A stretch of DNA of 64,000 nucleotides from Thermincola carboxydiphila (GTDB taxonomy: Bacteria > Bacillota > Thermincolia > Thermincolales > UBA2595): the NCBI GenBank assembly GCA_016841725.1, contig JAENYP010000004.1:1-64000 (forward strand), in the 5' to 3' direction. Positions 9,238 through 19,752 of the stretch are shown here, in pieces. The notes under the pieces were generated by a model. The model worked only from the letters and a program-made list of their open reading frames with translations. It searched no databases and was not told the origin of the DNA. Numbering within the stretch: the stretch's first letter is position 1; the number at the start of each line of letters is the position of its first letter. The position numbers were made by a program, and so were the translations under genes.

Positions 9238-11193
9238 TTAGCCGCGCATCTTTTGGATAGCTTCCTTAATTTCAGTGACTGAGGCTTCCTCCTCAATAGT
9301 TGACAGGTCTCCCAGTTCTGCATTCGACCAGAGGGTGCGCATAACCCGGCGCATGATTTTACCGCTGCGGGTCTTGGGCAAGATTTTAACAAACTGGATA
9401 TCCCGCATTACCACTATTGGACCCATGGTATTGCGAACATGGGTAATTAGTTCTTTAGTAAGTTCTTCGGAAGGCTCATAGCCGGTTTTGAGGACTACAA
9501 AAGCACAGGCTACCTCACCGCGCAGTTCATCAGGTACCCCGGAAACGCCACTTTCTGCTACAGCCTCATGGGATATCAGGGCATTTTCCACCTCAATTGT
9601 GCCAATCCGGTGGGCAGCAATCTTCATCACTTCATCAGAGCGGCCGGCAAACCAGATATAACCATCTTCATCCATTGTAGCCGCATCACCGCAATAGTAG
9701 GCTCCCTTTGTGGCCGGGTATTTCTCCCAATATGAAGTCAAATAAGTTTCCGGGTCTCCCCACAGCGTTGACACCAGGCCAGGGAATGGTCTTTTTATCA
9801 GCATGGCGCCCTTATCGCCAATCGGTGTCTTTTCACCGGTCTTGTCATCTATGATCTCCATTACCACTCCGGGAACCGGGATACCAGCAGAACCAGGCTT
9901 GATAGGTATCATTCCCAGTCCGTAGGGATTGGCAAAAATCGGGCCCGAGGTCTCAGTCTGCCACATATGATCTATAACCGGAATACGGTTTTCAAACACT
10001 TCCTCCTGCAGCCACTTCCATGCCGGCGGATTCAGCACCTCACCGGCACAGAAGATCCGTTTCACTGTGCTTAAGTCGTGACTTGTCGCCTGGTCCAGGC
10101 CAAGCCTCATCAGACCGCGTACACCGGTAGGGGATAACCATAATGCAGTGGCTTTGTATTTCTCCGCAATGGCCCACCACATGTCTTTACGCGGGTAATC
10201 GGGGGTTCCTTCATAGATCACCGATGTACAGCCATGAAGCAGCGGGCCGTAGACATTATAGCTGTGCCCCACAATCCATCCGATATCTGAAGTACAGAAC
10301 CAGATATCAGTTTCATCAAGACCATAAATCCACTTGGCCATGTTGTAAACATACATCTGGTAACCGCCGTGTTTTTGCACAGTTACTTTAGGCTTGGCCG
10401 TCGTTCCCGAGGTAGGAAGCATGAACAGAGGTTCATTTGATTCCATAAGTTCCACTTCAGAACTCTGTCCCTCGCCACCGGCCAAAAAATCATCCCAGAA
10501 AATGTCCCGGCCGTCCTTCATCTCAGGGTTGGCGCCCTTTTTAAGCACAACCACCTTTTTAATCTGGTCAGGCGGGCACCTATCCAATCCTTCATCAACT
10601 ATTTTCTTCAGATTTACCGGTTTGCCGCGGCGCAGATTCTCATCCTGCAGGATTACGTACTGGGCTCCGGAGATGTTGACCCGGTCAGCTACCGCCCCAG
10701 CGGAAAAACCGGCAAATATCACCACATGGATTGCGCCTATCCGGGCACAGGCCAGCATTGTTGCTATGGAATCTATACAGGTGGGCATGTAGACAACTAT
10801 CCGGTCACCTTTTTTTGCTCCCATGCCGCGCAGAGCTGCGGCAATTTTTTGCACCCTGTAAAGAAGTTCCGCATATGTAACCGTATGAACCTCACCGGTT
10901 TCTCCCGATTCAGCTATCAGAGCCGCCCGTCCGGCACGCCCTCTCTCGATATTATAATCCAGGCAGTTATAGCTGATGTTGGTAAGCCCGCCTTCGAACC
11001 ACCTGAATGTCGGGTAGTCCCATGTGAATACCTTATCCCACTTCTTGAACCAGTGGATGTCATCAGCAGCTTTAATTGCTGCATCCTCCCAGAACCCCTC
11101 CGGGTCTTCTTCAGCCCATTTCATAAAAGCTCTTACGTGCGGCGGGATTAGACCGGTTCCCATAGTCTTCACTCCCTCAAAATTGTCTCCCAT
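9238..11193 (-). CDS. Acetyl/propionyl-CoA synthetase (AMP-forming)
   Basis: This 651-residue ANL-superfamily enzyme makes acyl-CoA from a short fatty acid, ATP and CoA. It shows the adenylation motif PTSGTTAKPK near residue 265, the WQTET motif near residue 387, and the C-terminal PKTRSGK lysine that is acetylated in Acs proteins. Length matches AcsA. Its position inside the methylmalonyl-CoA operon suggests that propionate is a physiological substrate, but the acyl pocket does not let me decide between acetate and propionate. AGGAGG lies 8 nt before the ATG at 11193. Confidence 0.92.
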   Translation of the reverse strand: MGDNFEGVKTMGTGLIPPHVRAFMKWAEEDPEGFWEDAAIKAADDIHWFKKWDKVFTWDYPTFRWFEGGLTNISYNCLDYNIERGRAGRAALIAESGETGEVHTVTYAELLYRVQKIAAALRGMGAKKGDRIVVYMPTCIDSIATMLACARIGAIHVVIFAGFSAGAVADRVNISGAQYVILQDENLRRGKPVNLKKIVDEGLDRCPPDQIKKVVVLKKGANPEMKDGRDIFWDDFLAGGEGQSSEVELMESNEPLFMLPTSGTTAKPKVTVQKHGGYQMYVYNMAKWIYGLDETDIWFCTSDIGWIVGHSYNVYGPLLHGCTSVIYEGTPDYPRKDMWWAIAEKYKATALWLSPTGVRGLMRLGLDQATSHDLSTVKRIFCAGEVLNPPAWKWLQEEVFENRIPVIDHMWQTETSGPIFANPYGLGMIPIKPGSAGIPVPGVVMEIIDDKTGEKTPIGDKGAMLIKRPFPGLVSTLWGDPETYLTSYWEKYPATKGAYYCGDAATMDEDGYIWFAGRSDEVMKIAAHRIGTIEVENALISHEAVAESGVSGVPDELRGEVACAFVVLKTGYEPSEELTKELITHVRNTMGPIVVMRDIQFVKILPKTRSGKIMRRVMRTLWSNAELGDLSTIEEEASVTEIKEAIQKMRG

Positions 11194-11269
11194 TCAAATA
11201 CCTCCTACAAATTTTGGTAAAGTTGTCAGTACCTCTCCCCCCGCAACGAGCATATAACAATTATTAAAA

Positions 11270-11668
11270 CTAGTCAATAACCATTATTACTTCTCCCACT
11301 GATACGGTTTGACCTTCCTTAACCTGTATTGCCCTAACAACACCCCCTTTTTTGGCAGTTATTTCGTTTTCCATTTTCATAGCCTCAAGAACTGCCACAA
11401 CATCTCCCACCTTTACCGGGTCACCCTCCTTGACCTTTACGTTCAGAATCACACCCGGCATGGGAGAAACCACCCCGGTCCCCGCCTCATTTCTGGAGGT
11501 ATCAACAAGAGCCGGTTTAGATGGCAGCGGTCGTATCGAAGGACGTGAAGCAACCGGTCTGGCTGCTATTCCCTGTGGCTCCACAGCCTGCAGTGCAGAT
11601 TCCCTTACTTCTTCCACGGTAACCAGGTAGCTCTGGTTATTGATGGTTATTTTCAGTTTTTTCTTCAC
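11270..11668 (-). CDS. Biotin carboxyl carrier protein
   Basis: This 132-residue carrier has a C-terminal biotinyl domain with the biotin-lysine motif EAMKM near residue 98. A Pro/Ala linker precedes it, and the N-terminal segment resembles glutaconyl/propionyl-CoA carboxylase gamma subunits. It shuttles carboxybiotin between the biotin carboxylase and the carboxyltransferase encoded directly upstream. I start at GTG 11668, 6 nt after a G7 ribosome-binding site; a GTG at 11695 lies inside the carboxylase gene. Confidence 0.92.
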   Translation of the reverse strand: MKKKLKITINNQSYLVTVEEVRESALQAVEPQGIAARPVASRPSIRPLPSKPALVDTSRNEAGTGVVSPMPGVILNVKVKEGDPVKVGDVVAVLEAMKMENEITAKKGGVVRAIQVKEGQTVSVGEVIMVID

Positions 11669-11679
11669 GATTACCCCCC

Positions 11680-13287
11680 CTATCTTATTGACCACCGGTC
11701 AATCATAAGCTTATTAATTCCCATTAATCTCCAGGGAGTAAACTCATCAGCCGCAATCTGCCGCTCCGGCTGAATGTCTGTAATGGCCAGGTTCTGCCCC
11801 TGGCTGTTTCCATATACTGCTACTGCCGCTCCCAACACAGCTACGGTTTCCGGGGCAGCCGGTGCAGCGCCTGCCCCGGCAGTATGCCTTTTCAGCAATG
11901 ATTCTTTTATTTGGGACAGGCTGACCATGTGATTCTGCCCCTTCTCTTGGGGAACCTCTTCAACGTATTTCCTGACAAAGTTGGTATAAGCCTCGCCATT
12001 CAAAAAGATTTCGTGGTCTAATACCAGCAGGTGAAATGGGATGGTGGTAGGCACACCCTCGATGATAAACTCCTTAAGAGCCCTCCGCATCCTGACAATA
12101 GCTTCATTGCGGTCCTTTCCCCATACGATCAGTTTTCCAATCATCGAATCATAATAGGGAGATATATGATAACCCGAGTATACCGCGCTGTCACACCTTA
12201 CGCCAAAGCCGCCGGGGGGGCGGTAATATGCCACCTGTCCCGGTCCCGGCATAAAGTTCTGTTCCGGGTCTTCTGCATTTATCCGGCATTCTATGGCATG
12301 GCCTCTAATAACAACATCTTCCTGGCAGAAGCTGAGAGGTTCACCTGCGGCAACACTGACCTGTTCTTTTACGATGTCAATCCCTGTAATCAATTCAGTA
12401 ACCGGGTGCTCCACCTGAATCCGTGTATTCATTTCCATGAAATAAAACTGGCCTTCTTTGGTATAAAGGAATTCTACCGTCCCTGCGCCAACATAGTCTA
12501 CAGCCCGGGCTGCCATAATGGCAACTTCACCCATCTGCCCCCTCTTTTCCGGTGTCAGAATACATGCAGGGGCTTCTTCTATCAGCTTCTGGTTACGCCG
12601 CTGCACGGAACAGTCCCGTTCTCCCAGATGGACCACATTTCCACTGCTATCGGCGAGTATCTGGAACTCTATATGGCGGCACTCATCGAGGTACTTTTCA
12701 ATATAGACTTCAGAGGAACCAAAACATGAGAGTGATTCTGAGCGGGCGCTTTTTACTGCATCAAGGATTTCTTTCTTGCTGTGGGCAACCCGCATACCGC
12801 GCCCCCCACCGCCTGCAGCCGCCTTAACCAGTACCGGGTAACCAATTTTCTCTGCCACCCTGACAGCCTCCCTGTCTTTACTGATGGGACCGTCAGAACC
12901 AGGAACAACAGGCACTCCTGCCCGCAGCATGGTATCACGCGCAACAGCCTTATCTCCCATCGATTTAATTGCTTCAGAAGAAGGGCCAATAAATGTGATC
13001 CCGCTTTCTTGGCATTTCCGGGCAAAATCCGGGTTTTCCGACAGGAACCCGTATCCCGGATGAATTGCGTCAGCATTAGCCTCCCGGGCAACTTCAATAA
13101 TTGTCTCCTGATTGAGGTATCCCTTGGGAGAGCCAATATCATAAGATTCATCAGCAATCTCAACATGAAGGGAATCTTTATCTACCTCGGAATGGACGGC
13201 AACTGTCCTGATATTCATTTCCTGACATGCCCTGATAATCCGTACGGCAATCTCGCCCCGGTTAGCTATAAGCACCTTTCTGAACAC
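11680..13287 (-). CDS. Biotin carboxylase subunit (acyl-CoA carboxylase)
   Basis: This 535-residue ATP-grasp enzyme carboxylates biotin with ATP and bicarbonate. Residues 1-450 match AccC/PccA, beginning [16 protein letters not shown], with the glycine-rich ATP loop [11 protein letters not shown] near residue 158 and [13 protein letters not shown] near residue 287. About 80 C-terminal residues extend beyond AccC; they include an Ala/Pro-rich linker and resemble tails of biotin carboxylases in syntrophs. The start is GTG 13287 after GGGGGG. With the neighbouring carrier and carboxyltransferase it makes an ATP-dependent propionyl-CoA carboxylase likely. Confidence 0.93.
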   Translation of the reverse strand: MFRKVLIANRGEIAVRIIRACQEMNIRTVAVHSEVDKDSLHVEIADESYDIGSPKGYLNQETIIEVAREANADAIHPGYGFLSENPDFARKCQESGITFIGPSSEAIKSMGDKAVARDTMLRAGVPVVPGSDGPISKDREAVRVAEKIGYPVLVKAAAGGGGRGMRVAHSKKEILDAVKSARSESLSCFGSSEVYIEKYLDECRHIEFQILADSSGNVVHLGERDCSVQRRNQKLIEEAPACILTPEKRGQMGEVAIMAARAVDYVGAGTVEFLYTKEGQFYFMEMNTRIQVEHPVTELITGIDIVKEQVSVAAGEPLSFCQEDVVIRGHAIECRINAEDPEQNFMPGPGQVAYYRPPGGFGVRCDSAVYSGYHISPYYDSMIGKLIVWGKDRNEAIVRMRRALKEFIIEGVPTTIPFHLLVLDHEIFLNGEAYTNFVRKYVEEVPQEKGQNHMVSLSQIKESLLKRHTAGAGAAPAAPETVAVLGAAVAVYGNSQGQNLAITDIQPERQIAADEFTPWRLMGINKLMIDRWSIR

Positions 13288-13299
13288 TGCCTTCCCCCC

Positions 13300-14844
13300 T
13301 TATAACGGAATATTGCCGTGTTTCTTGCCCGGCCTTGATTCGCGCTTATTTGCCAGCATATTAAGGCTATTAATTAACCTGTTCCGGGTATCCCGGGGAT
13401 CAATGACATCATCCACCATTCCCTGGGAACAGGCAATGTACGGATTGGCGAATTTCTCCCTGTACTCAGTTATTTTCTGTGCCCTTACTTCTTCCGGTTT
13501 TTCGGCATTGTTGATATCCTCGCGGAAGATGATATTTGCCGCCCCTTCGGGCCCCATGACGGCAATTTCCGCATTGGGCCAGGAAAGGGCAATATCAGCT
13601 CCGATTGACCGGCTGCACATGGCCACATAGGCCCCGCCGTAAGCCTTCCTAAGAATGATGCTTACCTTGGGTACTGTGGCCTCAGAGTAAGCATACAGTA
13701 TTTTAGCCCCATGCCGGATAATCCCGCCATACTCCTGCCCGGTTCCGGGCAAAAAACCGGGTACATCCACAAATGTAATCAACGGGATATTAAAGGAGTC
13801 ACAAAACCTGACAAACCGCGCAATCTTATCTGACCCGTTGATATCAAGACATCCTGCCAGTACCCGTGGCTGATTGGCGATGATTCCCACTGACCGGCCG
13901 TCAATTCTGGCTAATCCTGTGACTACATTTTCTGCAAAATAGCGGTGTATTTCAAACAGCTCACTGTTATCGACAACTGCACGGATGACATCCCTGACAT
14001 CATACTGCTTATTGGGACTCTCCGGGACTATGGAGTCAATCTCCTTATCAAACAGGGGTTCTCGCGGATCAACCCTTGGGGGGTCACTGAGGTTGTTCTG
14101 GGGAATGAACTCCAGAAGGTGCCTAATCATATCCAGGCATTCCTCTTCATCCTGGGATACAAAATTGGCCACGCCGCTGGTCTGGTTATGGGTCATGGCC
14201 CCGCCCAGTTCGTCTGTGGACACATCCTCACCCGTTACAGCCTTGATGACCTGAGGACCGGTAATAAACATCTGGCTGGTATTGGCTACCATGAATATGA
14301 AGTCAGTAATTGCCGGCGAATAGACCGCGCCTCCGGCACAAGGCCCCATGATAACAGATATTTGGGGGATTACGCCTGATGCCAGGGTATTCCGGTAAAA
14401 TATTTCTCCATAAGCGCTCAGTGCAGATACGCCTTCCTGAATCCGGGCGCCCCCGGAATCATTAAGCCCGATAAACGGAGCCCCTACCTTGACGGCCAGG
14501 TCCATTACCTTGCATATTTTCAATGCATGCTTTTTACCCAAAGCCCCGCCATAAGCAGTAAAATCTTGAGAAAACAGGTAAACCAAGCGCCCGTTAATCA
14601 TCCCGTAACCGGTAACCACACCCTCGCCAAGCTGTTCATCACCCTCTTTGGCAAAATCCGGGGCCGGTCCCTGGACAAACATGTCAAGTTCCATAAATGT
14701 CCCGGGGTCAAGTAACCGTTCGATTCGTTCCCTGGCAGTGAGCTTGCCGGCCATATGCTGGCGCTGTATCCTGCGCTCACCTCCGCCGGCTTTAACTTTC
14801 TCGCGGCGGACCTCAAGTTGGGCCAATTTATCCTCTGTTGCCAT
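13300..14844 (-). CDS. Propionyl/methylmalonyl-CoA carboxyltransferase subunit
   Basis: This 514-residue crotonase-fold carboxyltransferase is of the PccB/MmdA/12S family and moves CO2 between carboxybiotin and propionyl-CoA. Visible segments are [11 protein letters not shown] near residue 125, the oxyanion-hole [12 protein letters not shown] near residue 160 and [11 protein letters not shown] near residue 400. The ATG at 14844 lies within the last codons of the epimerase gene (17-nt overlap), suggesting translational coupling. No gene for a membrane sodium-pump subunit or a 5S transcarboxylase subunit is nearby, so a soluble carboxylase fits best. Confidence 0.93.
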   Translation of the reverse strand: MATEDKLAQLEVRREKVKAGGGERRIQRQHMAGKLTARERIERLLDPGTFMELDMFVQGPAPDFAKEGDEQLGEGVVTGYGMINGRLVYLFSQDFTAYGGALGKKHALKICKVMDLAVKVGAPFIGLNDSGGARIQEGVSALSAYGEIFYRNTLASGVIPQISVIMGPCAGGAVYSPAITDFIFMVANTSQMFITGPQVIKAVTGEDVSTDELGGAMTHNQTSGVANFVSQDEEECLDMIRHLLEFIPQNNLSDPPRVDPREPLFDKEIDSIVPESPNKQYDVRDVIRAVVDNSELFEIHRYFAENVVTGLARIDGRSVGIIANQPRVLAGCLDINGSDKIARFVRFCDSFNIPLITFVDVPGFLPGTGQEYGGIIRHGAKILYAYSEATVPKVSIILRKAYGGAYVAMCSRSIGADIALSWPNAEIAVMGPEGAANIIFREDINNAEKPEEVRAQKITEYREKFANPYIACSQGMVDDVIDPRDTRNRLINSLNMLANKRESRPGKKHGNIPL

Positions 14845-15253
14845 CAGATGCACCCCCGCGTTCACAAAGTTCTATTAAAATCCCATTGGCTGCCGTTGGA
14901 TGAAGAAAAGCAATCCTGGCCCCGCCGGCACCCCTGCGCGGCACTTCATCAATAAGGCGGACTTTTTTGGACTTCAGTGTCCTCAGCGTTGCATCAATAT
15001 CATCAACCCTGAAAGCAATATGCTGTATTCCTTCACCCCGCTGGGCGATAAACTTTGCTATGGGTCCATCGGGGCTCGTTGATTCCAGCAGTTCCAGTTC
15101 ACTGTCTCCCACCGGAATAAAGGCCACCTTCACCTGCTGTTCCTCAACAACCTCTATGTCCGTTATCTTTAACCCTAATGTATCTTCATAAAACTCCCTG
15201 GCAGTATCAATACTCTGCACCGCAATCCCGATGTGGTCAATCCGGGTGATCAT
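14828..15253 (-). CDS. mce: Methylmalonyl-CoA epimerase
   Basis: This 141-residue vicinal-oxygen-chelate protein interconverts (S)- and (R)-methylmalonyl-CoA. Metal-ligand candidates are His7 in RIDHIGIAV, Gln/His in the [11 protein letters not shown] segment and Glu in LIELCE near the C-terminus. Its start codon overlaps the stop of the mutase small subunit (ATGA), and its end overlaps the carboxyltransferase start, so three genes are translationally linked. Confidence 0.95.
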   Translation of the reverse strand: MITRIDHIGIAVQSIDTAREFYEDTLGLKITDIEVVEEQQVKVAFIPVGDSELELLESTSPDGPIAKFIAQRGEGIQHIAFRVDDIDATLRTLKSKKVRLIDEVPRRGAGGARIAFLHPTAANGILIELCERGGASDGNRG

Positions 15254-15660
15254 AACACACCTCCCACGGGCCCGGTGTTTTCATTGATAAACTCAAGCAT
15301 TACTTTTATAGGTGTGCCTGAAGTGAAGACCTCTCTGATCCCCGCTTCCTTCAGGTTTGCAATATCCTCTTCAGGGATTACTCCGCCGGCAAGGACAATA
15401 ATATCATCAACCCCTTCGCTTTTTAAAAGTTCCATTACTTTAGGAAACAGGTAGCGATGTGCTCCGGAAAGACAGCTTAAGGCAATTACCTGTACATCCT
15501 CCTGTATTGCCGTATGCACAATTTGTTCCGGGGTCTGCCTCAGACCGGTATAAATCACTTCCATGCCGGCATTCCGAAAGCCCTGGGCGATTACCTTTGC
15601 TCCGCGGTCATGCCCATCCAGGCCGGGTTTTGCTACCAGTATCCGAACAGGGTTTGTCAT
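15250..15660 (-). CDS. Methylmalonyl-CoA mutase, cobalamin-binding subunit
   Basis: The 136-residue B12-binding Rossmann domain carries the DxHxxG signature (DGHDRG, residues 15-20), whose histidine ligates cobalt. The SCLSG and GG motifs for the nucleotide tail follow. It forms one mutase with the separately encoded large subunit upstream, the split arrangement found in archaea and many clostridia. Confidence 0.95.
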   Translation of the reverse strand: MTNPVRILVAKPGLDGHDRGAKVIAQGFRNAGMEVIYTGLRQTPEQIVHTAIQEDVQVIALSCLSGAHRYLFPKVMELLKSEGVDDIIVLAGGVIPEEDIANLKEAGIREVFTSGTPIKVMLEFINENTGPVGGVL

Positions 15661-15707
15661 AGCACTTCCTCCTTTGTCTAAACGGCTTCTGCACTGGAAA
15701 TTAGGTC

Positions 15708-17381
15708 TCAGAATATGGCCTTCTGCTGATATTCACCGAAAACATCCCTTAGGACATCACATATTTCCCCAAGGGTGGCATATGCCCTGACAGCTTCCAG
15801 AATGAGAGGCATCAGATTCCCAGTACCCGTGGCAGCTTCCTTCAGCCTGTCAAGGGACCCGGAAACTGCCAGGGGGTCTCTCTCCTGTTTCAGCTGACTG
15901 AGTTTCCGGCGCTGGTTTTCTTCCAGGACCGGGTCTACCCTGAGCAAATCTTGGGGAGACCTTTCTTCTATCTGAAACCTGTTGACACCGATGACAACCC
16001 GTTCTTCTGATTCAATTTCCAATTGATACTTGTAAGCGCTGTCCATGATTTCCATCTGCTGAAACCCTTCTTCAATGGCCCTGACAGCACCGCCTATGGC
16101 TTCTATCCTGTTGATATAATCCATGGCGGCTTTTTCCACCCGATTGGTCAGGTCTTCTACAAAGTAGGACCCACCCAGAGGGTCGACCGTATCTGTCACC
16201 CCGGTTTCATATGCAATTACCTGCTGGGTCCTTAATGCTATCAAGACCGAATCCTCAGAAGGCAGGGCCAGGGCCTCATCCCGCGAATTGGTATGCAGTG
16301 ACTGGGTGCCACCAAGGACTGCACTCAGCGCCTGACAGGCCACCCTGATTATATTGACATCAGGCTGCTGCGCTGTCAGCGTACACCCGGCAGTCTGGGT
16401 ATGAAACCTCAGCATCAGTGACTTGGGGTTTTTAGCCCCAAAACGATCTTTCATTATCCTGGCCCAGATACGGCGGGCTGCCCGGAATTTGGCAATTTCC
16501 TCAAAGAAATTCAGGTGGGCATTAAAGAAGAATGACAGCCTGGGGGCAAATTCATCGATATCTAAACCTGCCTTAATAGCAGCTTCCACGTAAGCAATTC
16601 CATTGGCAATGGTAAAGGCCATTTCCTGAACGGCAGTCGAACCGGCCTCCCTGATATGATAACCACTGATACTGATACTGTTCCAGTTGGGAAGATGCGC
16701 AGAACAATATTCAAATGTATCTGTTATCAGCCTCATTGAAGGTTCCGGTGGGTATATATAGGTTCCCCGGGCAATATACTCCTTTAAAATATCATTCTGG
16801 ATTGTCCCTGAAAGCTGCTCCATGCTAACACCCTGTTTCTCGCCAACAACAATATACATAGCCATGAGAACTGCTGCCGGTGAATTGATGGTCATGGATG
16901 TGCTTACCTTATCAAGGGGGATACCCTTAAAGAGCGTCTCCATATCTTTGAGGGAATCAATAGCCACTCCCACTTTGCCCACTTCACCAAAAGACAGGGG
17001 GTGATCAGAATCATAACCAATCTGTGTCGGCAGGTCAAAAGCCACACTCAGGCCCATCTGGCCCCGGTCCAGCAGGTATTTAAACCTCCGGTTGGTTTCC
17101 TCGGCCGTCCCGAAGCCCGCATACTGGCGCATTGTCCAGGTACGCCCCCGGTACATCGTAGGCTGCACTCCCCGGGTGTAAGGGTATTCTCCCGGCATTC
17201 CCAGTTCTTCCAGGTAGTCAGTGTTTTCGGTATCCAACGGGGTATACAGTGTTTCCACCGGGATTTCTGAATGGGTCAAAAACCGCTCTTTTCGTTCCGG
17301 AAACCTTGGCAGAATCTTTTCTCTTAAGTTCTTTTCCCATTGTTCTTTGGCAGCAGCCAGTTCTCTGTTCTTCTGTTCCAT
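15708..17381 (-). CDS. Methylmalonyl-CoA mutase, large (catalytic) subunit
   Basis: This 557-residue TIM-barrel subunit rearranges methylmalonyl-CoA to succinyl-CoA by radical chemistry with adenosylcobalamin. The [17 protein letters not shown] segment near residue 77, containing the expected active-site tyrosine, and the [16 protein letters not shown] segment near residue 345 are typical. It ends about where the barrel ends; the B12 domain is the next gene, 47 nt downstream. Confidence 0.96.
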   Translation of the reverse strand: MEQKNRELAAAKEQWEKNLREKILPRFPERKERFLTHSEIPVETLYTPLDTENTDYLEELGMPGEYPYTRGVQPTMYRGRTWTMRQYAGFGTAEETNRRFKYLLDRGQMGLSVAFDLPTQIGYDSDHPLSFGEVGKVGVAIDSLKDMETLFKGIPLDKVSTSMTINSPAAVLMAMYIVVGEKQGVSMEQLSGTIQNDILKEYIARGTYIYPPEPSMRLITDTFEYCSAHLPNWNSISISGYHIREAGSTAVQEMAFTIANGIAYVEAAIKAGLDIDEFAPRLSFFFNAHLNFFEEIAKFRAARRIWARIMKDRFGAKNPKSLMLRFHTQTAGCTLTAQQPDVNIIRVACQALSAVLGGTQSLHTNSRDEALALPSEDSVLIALRTQQVIAYETGVTDTVDPLGGSYFVEDLTNRVEKAAMDYINRIEAIGGAVRAIEEGFQQMEIMDSAYKYQLEIESEERVVIGVNRFQIEERSPQDLLRVDPVLEENQRRKLSQLKQERDPLAVSGSLDRLKEAATGTGNLMPLILEAVRAYATLGEICDVLRDVFGEYQQKAIF

Positions 17382-17429
17382 ACAGTTTCCCCCTTTGGGT
17401 TATAGTGCTTCAGACTATTTTGCTTTAAG

Positions 17430-18293
17430 TTACAGTGCTTTCTTTAAAAGTTCCGGGACTTCCCAGGGAAGTTGGGCCACATAAGCCCCGGCAGCGCTTA
17501 GGGCAGCCGCTTTGCCGTCATATGTACCCATACCCCGCTCGATAATTGCCCCGGCATGGCCCATCCTTTTTCCCGGAGGCGCGCTCTTTCCTGCCAGAAA
17601 AGCAACCACCGGTTTCGTCATCCTCCGGATATAATCTGAGGCGACTTCTTCGGCATTGCCTCCGATTTCCCCAACCAACACAACTGCTTCTGTTTCCGGA
17701 TCAACCTCAAACCGCTCCAGGACATCAATAAACGAGAGCCCTACAATGCGGTCACCTCCCAGTCCGATAACAGTGGACTGACCCATTCCGGCTGCAGTCA
17801 GGCTGTTGGCTATTTCATAGCTAAGTGTCCCACTGCGCGCCACAATTCCCATTTTCCCCGGTTTATATATTTGGTTTGGCATAATCCCTATTTTACACTT
17901 GCCCGGTGAAATCAGTCCAAAGGTGTTTGGGCCCACAACGGTAACACCCTTATCAGAGGCATAAGCCATAATATCTATAGCGTCATGTACCGGGACGTGC
18001 TCGGTAATAATAACAACAGTTTTAACCCCATTCTCCATATTCTCAAATGCCGCATCTTTAACTGCGGGAGCCGGAATAAAGAGCACGGCTGCATTGATTC
18101 CGCACTCTTCCTTTGCCTCGGCAACAGTATTGTAAACAGGCACCCCGTGGACTTCCTGACCCCCTTTTCCGGGTGATACCCCGGCCGCAATACTGCTCCC
18201 ATATGCCAGCATCTGTCCCGTATGAAACCTGCCCTGATTTCCCGTGATACCCTGTACCAGAACCCTGGTGTTTTCATCAATAATTATGGCCAC
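17430..18293 (-). CDS. sucD: Succinyl-CoA synthetase alpha subunit
   Basis: This 287-residue subunit has an N-terminal CoA-binding Rossmann domain (VQGITGNQGRFHT) and the phospho-histidine region GHAGAI near residue 245. It couples succinyl-CoA cleavage to substrate-level phosphorylation. The start is GTG 18293, 6 nt after GGGGGG and 12 nt after sucC. Confidence 0.95.
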   Translation of the reverse strand: MAIIIDENTRVLVQGITGNQGRFHTGQMLAYGSSIAAGVSPGKGGQEVHGVPVYNTVAEAKEECGINAAVLFIPAPAVKDAAFENMENGVKTVVIITEHVPVHDAIDIMAYASDKGVTVVGPNTFGLISPGKCKIGIMPNQIYKPGKMGIVARSGTLSYEIANSLTAAGMGQSTVIGLGGDRIVGLSFIDVLERFEVDPETEAVVLVGEIGGNAEEVASDYIRRMTKPVVAFLAGKSAPPGKRMGHAGAIIERGMGTYDGKAAALSAAGAYVAQLPWEVPELLKKAL

Positions 18294-18305
18294 AATGTTC
18301 CCCCC

Positions 18306-19418
18306 TTAAGATACTGCTGCAATTTCAACAGCCTTTGCTGCCGCTTCTCTGATATCACTGTAACTGGCAATTCCTATTCCCTGCAGGATGGCAATCCCCT
18401 CATCTTCGTTGGTTCCGCTCAGCCTGATGACTACAGGGACCGGTATACCGGCGCCTTCCTTCACCCTGACAAAAGCCCTGGCAACCTCATCACACCTGGT
18501 AATCCCGCCAAAGATATTGACTAAGATTACTTTAGGCTCTGTAGAGATAAGTATTTCAATGGCCTGAGCTGTGGCTTCAGAATCTGCGCCGCCTCCGGCA
18601 TCCATAAAGTTACGCGGTTTTCCGCCAAAGTGTTCTATTATATCAAGGGTTGCCATTGTGATTCCTGCCCCGTTGGCCATCACGGCAATATTCCCCTCCA
18701 GTTCCACATAAGAAATGCCTATCCCATGGGCTTTTTTCTCCAGGGCTGTGCGCTCCTCGACAACTGGAGTCCCTGCCGGATACCGGCATCCGGCCTCATC
18801 ATCAATGTTCATTTTGGAATCTGCAGCAATCAATTCATCACCACTGATGACCAGGGGATTTATCTCAACCAGTTCACAGTCATATTTTTTAAATACCTGA
18901 TAGAGTTTTAATATCAGGTCTGCCCCCTGTTTAGCCAAACTGCCCGTAAGTCCCAGCCTGTGAACAACCTCCCGGCAAAAATGCGGCATTACCCCCACTT
19001 CCGGGTCTATGTGCTTTTTAACTATTTTTTCTTCAGGAACTGCCTCAATGTCCATCCCGCCGCTGACTGAAGCTATCAGCACGGGCTTCCTGGCGCTCCC
19101 GTCAAGAGTTATGGAAAGGTATAATTCCTTATCAATCCTAATCTTTTTTTCCACCAGCAGAGTTTCTGTTTTGAAGCCCTTCAGATCTGTTCGGAAAAGT
19201 TCTGCAGCCAATTTATATGCTGCATCAGGAGAGTCTGCGAATTTAATTCCCCCTGCCTTGCCCCTGCCTCCTGATAGCACCTGAGATTTAAGCACCACTT
19301 CTCCCAGACTTGCGGCAACAGCAGCGGCCTCATCCGGACTTGCTGCCATTTTCCCAGGCGGTACTTTAATACCGTTTTGAGCAAAAATTTCTTTTCCCAT
19401 GTATTCAAACAGTTTCAT
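18306..19418 (-). CDS. sucC: Succinyl-CoA synthetase beta subunit
   Basis: This 370-residue subunit has an N-terminal ATP-grasp domain (KSQVLSGGRGKAGG near residue 44) and a C-terminal ligase domain with GGITRCDEVA near residue 315. It is the first gene of the methylmalonyl-CoA operon. The ATG is preceded by AAAGGAG, and a sigma-54 promoter lies 100 nt upstream. The specificity for ADP or GDP is not evident. Confidence 0.95.
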   Translation of the reverse strand: MKLFEYMGKEIFAQNGIKVPPGKMAASPDEAAAVAASLGEVVLKSQVLSGGRGKAGGIKFADSPDAAYKLAAELFRTDLKGFKTETLLVEKKIRIDKELYLSITLDGSARKPVLIASVSGGMDIEAVPEEKIVKKHIDPEVGVMPHFCREVVHRLGLTGSLAKQGADLILKLYQVFKKYDCELVEINPLVISGDELIAADSKMNIDDEAGCRYPAGTPVVEERTALEKKAHGIGISYVELEGNIAVMANGAGITMATLDIIEHFGGKPRNFMDAGGGADSEATAQAIEILISTEPKVILVNIFGGITRCDEVARAFVRVKEGAGIPVPVVIRLSGTNEDEGIAILQGIGIASYSDIREAAAKAVEIAAVS

Positions 19419-19517
19419 TTTGCCGGGACTCCTTTCACTATAGCATTTTAAGTGTGTATTAAATTTACATCTATTAACATTTCAGCAGTTCTTCAGGAAT
19501 ACTCAAACAGATAATAA

Positions 19518-19533
19518 AGCAACTTATATGCCA
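19518..19533 (-). promoter_or_regulatory. Sigma-54 (-24/-12) promoter of methylmalonyl-CoA operon
   Basis: The minus strand reads TGGCATATAAGTTGCT. The GG and GC doublets have the spacing required for RpoN promoters, and it shares the TGGCAT core with the promoter at 6290. Expected transcription start is about 90 nt before sucC. Confidence 0.83.
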
Positions 19534-19752
19534 GGAGAAAAAGAAAAATATTACATGGCTGTTTTTTTCATTTAATGGTTAAAATTTATCCTCCAGTTGA
19601 AAACCGGTTATTCGGCGAACTGCCGGTTTGCAATTTTATGCAGGACTTTCCCTGCATCGTCTTGCACACCCTGCATTATTTTGCATGAAATGAGGTATAA
19701 AAAGTGACGGCACGTCTGTTAACATACCGCCCTTGTTACACGTTGATACAAA
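19534..19752. promoter_or_regulatory. Upstream region with inverted repeats, candidate activator sites
   Basis: The region between this sigma-54 promoter and the next gene has a 7-bp inverted repeat AAACCGG/CCGGTTT (19601-19629), an inverted TGCAGG/CCTGCA pair (about 19639-19655) and further CTGCA and TTGCA copies. These are plausible activator sites. The first repeat could alternatively end the upstream gene, although no T-run follows. Confidence 0.35.

Noticed and set aside
13300-14844. Sodium-pumping methylmalonyl-CoA decarboxylase
   Set aside because: The membrane beta subunit is absent and a biotin carboxylase gene is present, which fits a carboxylase.
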